Assembly: GCF_000378985.1 (NCBI RefSeq)
Contig: NZ_KB905370.1
Location: forward strand, 2,341,830 to 2,405,829
DNA from: Ensifer sp. BR816
GTDB taxonomy: Bacteria; Pseudomonadota; Alphaproteobacteria; Rhizobiales; Rhizobiaceae
Direction of reading: 5' to 3'
DNA length: 64,000 nucleotides
In this document: piece by piece, positions 59,853-64,000 of the stretch
How the letters are laid out: each line of letters opens with the position of its first letter
How positions within the stretch are numbered: the stretch's first letter is position 1
Program-made: the position numbers and the translations under genes
The notes under the pieces: model-generated
The model's input: only the letters and a program-made list of their open reading frames with translations
What the model was told of the DNA's origin: nothing
Database searches by the model: none

Positions 59853-60449
59853 TCAGCTGCGCGCGAATTCCAGCAACGCCCCGACGTCATGATTGTCCGC
59901 TGCGCGTAGTGCGGCGACGTAACGTGCGCGCAGTTCGCCGACGTCGGCCAGACTGCCGCCGCCCCAACTGAAGGGCTCGCCGCCAAGTCGCTCAATCAGA
60001 AGATCAGCCGCCAGACGTGCGTGACGACCGTTTCCGTTCGGAAATGGGTGAATCGGCACCAGCCGATGGTGGAACCGGATCGCGATCTCATCCGGCGGAA
60101 AGGTCTCATGCTCGATCCAATAGCGGATGTCGCCCAATAGACTCGTGAGTTCCATTCCGATGCGGTACGCCTGAATGCCAATGTTGCGCTCCGTCGTCCG
60201 GAACGTACCGGCCCATCGCCAAACGTCCCCGAACATTCGCTTGTGCAATGTTCGCATGAAGTCTTCGGTGAGCACCTGCTCAAGGGGCAAACGCCGGCGC
60301 CCGCGCGCCCAGGCGGCACCCTCAACGATGTTTTCCTGCTCGGCCTCGTTGAGGTCGTTGCGGTGGGTGATCCAGGTCTGAAGCAGGCCCTCTCGCTCGT
60401 GCGGCTCAAGCGGTGTTGCGTCATCAGGCTCTTGGAAGAGATCCGTCAT
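59853..60449 (-). CDS. Fic-domain protein (mobile mystery protein B)
   Basis: This 198-residue protein has a Fic/DOC domain with the catalytic motif HPFPNGNGRHAR (H134 to R145). Fic enzymes transfer AMP or other nucleotide moieties to target proteins; the Asp/Glu usually found two residues before the GNGR is Asn here (N138). The layout matches mobile mystery protein B, which occurs with an XRE-type protein A in mobile regions. Its ATG overlaps the stop of the A gene (ATGA). Toxin-like action with A as partner is plausible but not proven. Confidence 0.88.
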   Translation of the reverse strand: MTDLFQEPDDATPLEPHEREGLLQTWITHRNDLNEAEQENIVEGAAWARGRRRLPLEQVLTEDFMRTLHKRMFGDVWRWAGTFRTTERNIGIQAYRIGMELTSLLGDIRYWIEHETFPPDEIAIRFHHRLVPIHPFPNGNGRHARLAADLLIERLGGEPFSWGGGSLADVGELRARYVAALRAADNHDVGALLEFARS

Positions 60450-60907
60450 GCTTCGTTCCAGAGATCGCGTTCAGAAAGCTTGTCGCGAATGTACGCATGG
60501 ACGCGAGCTTCGAAATCTGCATTATCCGTCCCCTGAGCTTCCAGCCGCATCGTGTGCGCAACGCGCTGGAGCTCGCGTATTGCGATCTTGCGTGCGCGAG
60601 CCTCAACGACGGCTTCAAGCGAGCTGTTTGGAACGAGGGCGTAGACAAGCGTGCAATCCAGAGCCTCGGCGGCCCGGCGCAGTGTGTTGAGCTGGATCGT
60701 CCCTGCTGCTTCTGACTTCTCGATCGATTCGATGGTTTGGGGCCGAACCCCGATGCGCGCGCCGAGCTGCGCACCTGTCATGCCGAGAGCGTCGCGCAGA
60801 GCGCGCACCCATCCCTTCGGGGGCGCCCTGAACCGATCGATGGGCTGTAGTGCGTGAAGCCTCTCGTCGAGGCGCAGCCGGCCTCTCTTGCGAGCATCGC
60901 TCTTCAT
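60446..60907 (-). CDS. XRE-family protein (mobile mystery protein A)
   Basis: This 153-residue protein has a cro/C1-type helix-turn-helix (WVRALRDALGMTGAQLGARIGVRPQTIESIEKSEAAGTIQLNTL) and the C-terminal extension typical of mobile mystery protein A. It is the usual upstream partner of the Fic-domain B protein and probably regulates the pair by binding the palindromes just upstream of its start. The ATG at 60907 is chosen because codons further up lie inside those palindromes. Confidence 0.88.
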   Translation of the reverse strand: MKSDARKRGRLRLDERLHALQPIDRFRAPPKGWVRALRDALGMTGAQLGARIGVRPQTIESIEKSEAAGTIQLNTLRRAAEALDCTLVYALVPNSSLEAVVEARARKIAIRELQRVAHTMRLEAQGTDNADFEARVHAYIRDKLSERDLWNEA

Positions 60908-60924
60908 GGGTTTCTCAGACTGTA

Positions 60925-60950
60925 ACTTGATTTCAAGTGATATCATATCA
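60925..60950. promoter_or_regulatory. Tandem palindromes upstream of the XRE-Fic pair
   Basis: ACTTGATTTCAAGT (60925-60938, arms ACTTGA/TCAAGT) and TGATATCATATCA (60938-60950, arms TGATAT/ATATCA) share one base. They lie 18 to 43 bases upstream of the protein A start, where an autoregulatory XRE protein would bind. Confidence 0.6.
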
Positions 60951-61024
60951 GTTCACAGGCTGACCGTAAACATGAATAAGTCTCTAAGCTGATAATAGCT
61001 GCAGAGCCTCAGTTCATAGGCTGA
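60948..61024. repeat. Short direct repeat pair upstream of the XRE gene
   Basis: TCAGTTCACAGGCTGA (60948-60963) and TCAGTTCATAGGCTGA (61009-61024) differ at one base and are 61 bases apart in the same orientation. They could be further regulator sites or the relic of a small tandem duplication. The rest of the gap up to 61310 has no gene. Confidence 0.6.
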
Positions 61025-61310
61025 TCTGTTCTCTGAAAATCAGCCTGCATCTTGATCTTCGAACTACGCAACGTTGAACTTCAGTCGAAAGCAACGACGG
61101 TGTCTCTGGTTCTAATCCTCTCAAGGCGAAGGAACGGCGATCAGTTCGCATTTCCGAGGAAGGCAATGGATGGGCAGGGGCAGTCCAGGCCTTTACTCGA
61201 ACCCCTCCAAAGCAGCGAACTTCAGCCAACTTGGACTATCCACTCGTCATCGCACCCTAAATGAAAGTTAGGGTTGGCCGGTAACAGGGATCTGATGTAC
61301 ATATAGCCAT
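61025..61310. other. Intergenic leader of otsB
   Basis: The 286 bases upstream of otsB contain no gene. The end is AT-rich (near 61290-61310) and the ribosome site of otsB is weak. No clear palindrome is seen. Confidence 0.4.
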
Positions 61311-62102
61311 ATGTCACACCCGACGCAGCTTCTCAGCTCCTCGGAGGCCGTCTCAGGAGAGAATTTCATTCTTTCCATCTTCCCGAGGGATCTGGACGCC
61401 TGGGCGCTGTTCCTCGATATCGATGGTACGCTGCTGGACCTTGCCGCAACGCCGGATGCCGTGACCGTTCCGCCTTCGCTGCCTGCAAATCTTGATGCCT
61501 TGTCCAGAAAACTCGGCGGTGCTTTGGCCCTCGTGACCGGTCGCGCTCTTGATTATGTCGACCAGCTTTTCTCTCTGTCCCATTTTCCGATCGCCGGGCT
61601 TCATGGTGCCGAGCGCCGCGATCCGGATGGCATCGTGCACAAAGCCGCAGCGACGGCGGAATTCGAGCGGCTGAAGGCCGATCTTGTTGCCGAGACTGCC
61701 AACTGGGCGGGTGTTCTGATCGAGGACAAGGGAGCGGCAGTCGCCGCCCATTACCGGTTGGCGCCGGACAGAAAGCTCGAACTTGAACTGCTGATGGAGC
61801 GGGCATTGATTCGCGCAGGGCCAAACTGGACGCTCCAGCACGGCAAGATGGTGATCGAAATCCGCCCGGCCCGCGCCGACAAGGGCCACGCAGTGGCGGC
61901 GTTTCTCGCGCAGCCAGCCTTCGCCGGCAGACGCGCGCTGGCGATCGGGGATGATGTGACCGACGAAGCGATGTTTCGCACGGTCAACCGGCTCGGCGGC
62001 TATTCGATCCGCATCGGACCACCATCGCCTGCGAGCGAAGCGCTCGGCTCTATTCCCTCTGCCAATGCCCTGCGTGCCGTCATCGCCGCATTGGCCTCCT
62101 GA
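61311..62102 (+). CDS. otsB: Trehalose-6-phosphate phosphatase
   Basis: This 263-residue HAD-superfamily phosphatase removes phosphate from trehalose-6-phosphate to give trehalose, an osmo- and desiccation protectant. The HAD motifs are FLDIDGTLLDLA (nucleophile Asp), LVTGRAL, the Lys in ADKGHAVAAF, and AIGDDVTDEAMF with the metal-binding Asp residues. Length and motifs match OtsB. It lies 45 bases before otsA, so both steps of trehalose synthesis are co-transcribed. The start ATG has only a weak ribosome site. Confidence 0.96.
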   Translation: MSHPTQLLSSSEAVSGENFILSIFPRDLDAWALFLDIDGTLLDLAATPDAVTVPPSLPANLDALSRKLGGALALVTGRALDYVDQLFSLSHFPIAGLHGAERRDPDGIVHKAAATAEFERLKADLVAETANWAGVLIEDKGAAVAAHYRLAPDRKLELELLMERALIRAGPNWTLQHGKMVIEIRPARADKGHAVAAFLAQPAFAGRRALAIGDDVTDEAMFRTVNRLGGYSIRIGPPSPASEALGSIPSANALRAVIAALAS

Positions 62103-62147
62103 ATATTTGAGCACCTGACATATTTTCATGCATGAAAGGAATTCGGC

Positions 62148-63521
62148 ATGAGCCGTCTCGTCATCGTGTCCAATCGCGTGCCCGTTCCGGAGAAGGGCGG
62201 CATTGCGACGCCGGCCGGCGGGCTGGCGGTCGCGCTGAAAGTCGCCCTCGAAGAGCATGGCGGCATCTGGATGGGCTGGTCGGGGAAATCGAGCGATGAG
62301 CACGAGCCGCAGCCGCTTGCGCAACTGCAGCAGGGCAATATCGTCTATGCACTGACGGATCTGACCGATACCGATGTGGAGGAATACTACCACGGCTTTG
62401 CCAACCGGGTTCTCTGGCCGATCTGCCACTATCGGCTTGATCTCGCCGAATACGGCCGCAAGGAAATGGCCGGGTATTTCCGCGTCAACCGCTTCTTTGC
62501 CCATCGGTTGGCGCCGCTTGTCGAATCCGATGACGTCATCTGGGTGCACGACTACCACTTGATCCCTCTCGCAGCGGAACTGCGTCAGATGGGCTTGAAG
62601 AACCGCATCGGCTTCTTCCTTCACATTCCCTGGCCGCCTGCGGACGTGCTCTTCACGATGCCGGTTCACGAGGAGATCATGCGTGGCCTGTCGCACTACG
62701 ATGTCGTCGGCTTTCAGACCGATCATGACCTTGAGAACTTCGTCGGCTGCCTGAGGCGGGAAGGCATCGGCGACGAACTTGGCGGAGGTCGTTTCATTGC
62801 CTATGGCCGAATATTCAAGGGTGGCACATACGCAATTGGCATCGAGACTGCGGCCTTTGCCGAATTCGCCAAAAAGGCGTCGACCAACAAGACGGTCAGA
62901 AAAGCGCGTGAAAGCATCGAACACCGCAGCCTGATCATCGGTGTCGATCGCCTCGATTATTCCAAGGGGATCACGCAACGCATCGACGCGTTTGAGCGGT
63001 TCGTTCTGGCAAATCCGGCACAGCAGGGTCGTGTCACCTATCTGCAGATTACGCCGAAGTCCCGCTCCGAAGTGCCGGAATATGAGGCCATGCAGCGTAC
63101 CGTTGCCGAACAGGCCGGCAGGGTGAACGGCGCGCTCGGCACCGTCGATTGGGTGCCTATACGCTATATCAACCGCTCGGTAGGCCGCCACATTCTTGCC
63201 GGCCTTTACCGGCTTGGCAAAGTCGGGCTCGTGACGCCGCTTCGAGACGGGATGAACCTCGTCGCGAAGGAATATGTGGCCGCCCAGGATCCCGACGATC
63301 CGGGGGTACTTGTACTTTCGCGTTTCGCCGGAGCTGCCCGCGAGCTAAGGGGAGCGCTGCTCGTCAACCCGTACGACATAGAGGGCACCGCAAACGCCAT
63401 GGCGCGCGCGCTCAGCATGCCGCTGGAAGAGCGGAAGGAGCGCTGGAAGACGATGATGGCTCATCTGCTGGAACACGACGTTTCGCGCTGGTGCCGGGAT
63501 TTTCTCAATGATCTCACTTGA
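62148..63521 (+). CDS. otsA: Trehalose-6-phosphate synthase
   Basis: This 457-residue GT20 glycosyltransferase joins UDP-glucose and glucose-6-phosphate to trehalose-6-phosphate. Recognised segments are SNRVPVPEKGGIATPAGGLAVAL in parts (SNRVPV, GGLAVAL), WVHDYHLIPLA, GVDRLDYSKGI, and the UDP-binding GLVTPLRDGMNLVAKEYVA. The usual length of OtsA is about 460 to 475. AAAGGAA precedes the ATG. It follows otsB in an operon and would serve osmotic and symbiotic stress tolerance in rhizobia. Confidence 0.97.
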   Translation: MSRLVIVSNRVPVPEKGGIATPAGGLAVALKVALEEHGGIWMGWSGKSSDEHEPQPLAQLQQGNIVYALTDLTDTDVEEYYHGFANRVLWPICHYRLDLAEYGRKEMAGYFRVNRFFAHRLAPLVESDDVIWVHDYHLIPLAAELRQMGLKNRIGFFLHIPWPPADVLFTMPVHEEIMRGLSHYDVVGFQTDHDLENFVGCLRREGIGDELGGGRFIAYGRIFKGGTYAIGIETAAFAEFAKKASTNKTVRKARESIEHRSLIIGVDRLDYSKGITQRIDAFERFVLANPAQQGRVTYLQITPKSRSEVPEYEAMQRTVAEQAGRVNGALGTVDWVPIRYINRSVGRHILAGLYRLGKVGLVTPLRDGMNLVAKEYVAAQDPDDPGVLVLSRFAGAARELRGALLVNPYDIEGTANAMARALSMPLEERKERWKTMMAHLLEHDVSRWCRDFLNDLT

Positions 63522-63599
63522 TCGCCGGATTAGTGTGGATAGGGCTTTTTCCTGCCATGCGATGCCCGGCACTTCGAACCTTCTCGAATTGGTGAGAGT

Positions 63600-64000
63600 T
63601 TGCAGATCGATCGGATCGAAGGACTTGCGACGATCGACCAAAACGGTGACATCGATCTGCATCGGTGGAACTGCGAGCTTGGCCTTCTGGAAGTACTGGG
63701 ACGCTTGGTGCTCGATCTCGATCCTGGGCCCGACGTGCCTCGGCCGTGGTCACGGCGGCTCGAGAGATGCGCGATCGGCTTGACGAACTCGGTCTCGTCA
63801 GCTTCTGCAAGACCACCGGCGGCAAGGGGTTGCATGTGATCACCCGCTCGCCGTCAACAAACGAAAGCCTCTCGCCTGGGCGGAGGCAATGATCGCATGG
63901 CGACGGCCGTAGCGCCGCTATCGCCGCGCGAGCCCCGACGCCACCGTATCGATGCCGCTCTGTGCCGGCGCTGCTTGCGAAAACGTCTGCCTGGCAGGAC
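63600..64000 (+). pseudogene. Decayed LigD polymerase-domain gene, running off the window
   Basis: Pieces of the polymerase/primase domain of DNA ligase D appear in shifting frames: GDIDLHRWNC and RLVLDLDPGPDVP near 63630-63740, then VVTAAREMRDRLDELGLVSFCKTTGGKGLHV near 63745-63840 in parts, then PLAVNKRKPLAWAEA in another frame, directly joined to NDRMATAVAPLSPR. Normally about 40 residues lie between the last two, so an internal deletion as well as frameshifts has occurred. LigD works with Ku in end joining; this copy cannot. The sequence continues beyond the window. Confidence 0.82.

Noticed and set aside
60948..61024. CRISPR-like short repeats
   Set aside because: Only two 16-base copies exist with a single 45-base interval; no array and no cas genes are in the window.

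Overview
The window reads as the chromosome (or a large replicon) of a GC-rich alphaproteobacterium of the Rhizobiaceae, most likely Sinorhizobium/Ensifer or a close relative. The grounds are the rhizobial-type RpoD with its long acidic insert, the kbl-tdh pair next to it, dispersed palindromic mosaic repeats of the RIME type, an otsB-otsA pair, and the large number of ABC uptake systems and amine/polyol catabolic genes. Assignments rest on reading translated sequence and motifs; no database search was possible.

Layout. (1) 1-11285, backbone: threonine degradation (kbl, tdh), rpoD, a GYD-domain protein, an IS5/IS427-type insertion sequence sitting inside a mosaic repeat, a lytic-transglycosylase-like lipoprotein, small housekeeping or stress proteins (VOC, DUF1428, YjbQ, SnoaL-like), a small secreted protein, a SIMPL-domain protein and a CAU-anticodon tRNA. 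(2) 11288-12240: a decayed tyrosine integrase that ends at the tRNA 3' end, the signature of an old island insertion. (3) 12458-27818: a quaternary-amine/imino-acid catabolic cluster: LysR regulator, FAD oxidase, DapA-type lyase/deaminase, unusual SDR, an OpuA/ProU-type ABC transporter with two different permeases, a DMGDH-like demethylase with a GcvT half, aldehyde dehydrogenase, a proline-racemase-family protein without either catalytic cysteine, a GbdR-like AraC/GlxA regulator and a MOSC protein. Together they suggest uptake and stepwise degradation of a betaine or N-methylated (hydroxy)proline-like compound.

(4) 28458-39905: a tightly packed sugar/polyol operon with ABC importer, SorC/EryD-like regulator, aldo/keto reductase, GlpD/EryB-like dehydrogenase, DhnA-type aldolase, FGGY kinase and GMC oxidoreductase. 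The logic is import, phosphorylation, oxidation and aldol cleavage. (5) 40554-46898: a cupin and, on the minus strand, two DadA-like oxidases, a heterotrimeric FAD/2Fe-2S amine or opine dehydrogenase and an aldehyde dehydrogenase. (6) 47293-53149: an Asp/Glu-racemase-fold protein, a LysR regulator, a PrpF/GalD-type isomerase and a NitT/TauT-type ABC importer.

(7) 53927-61024: a mobile, patchwork zone: a second integrase remnant, a TetR/flavoprotein/methyltransferase set, an IS91-family transposase with its tyrosine recombinase, and a mobile mystery protein A/B (XRE-Fic) pair. (8) 61311-63521: otsB and otsA for trehalose synthesis. (9) 63600-64000: a frameshifted and internally deleted remnant of a LigD polymerase domain running off the window. 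The two integrase remnants, about 43 kb apart, suggest the catabolic block arrived on one or more islands, but no matching attachment repeat is visible here.
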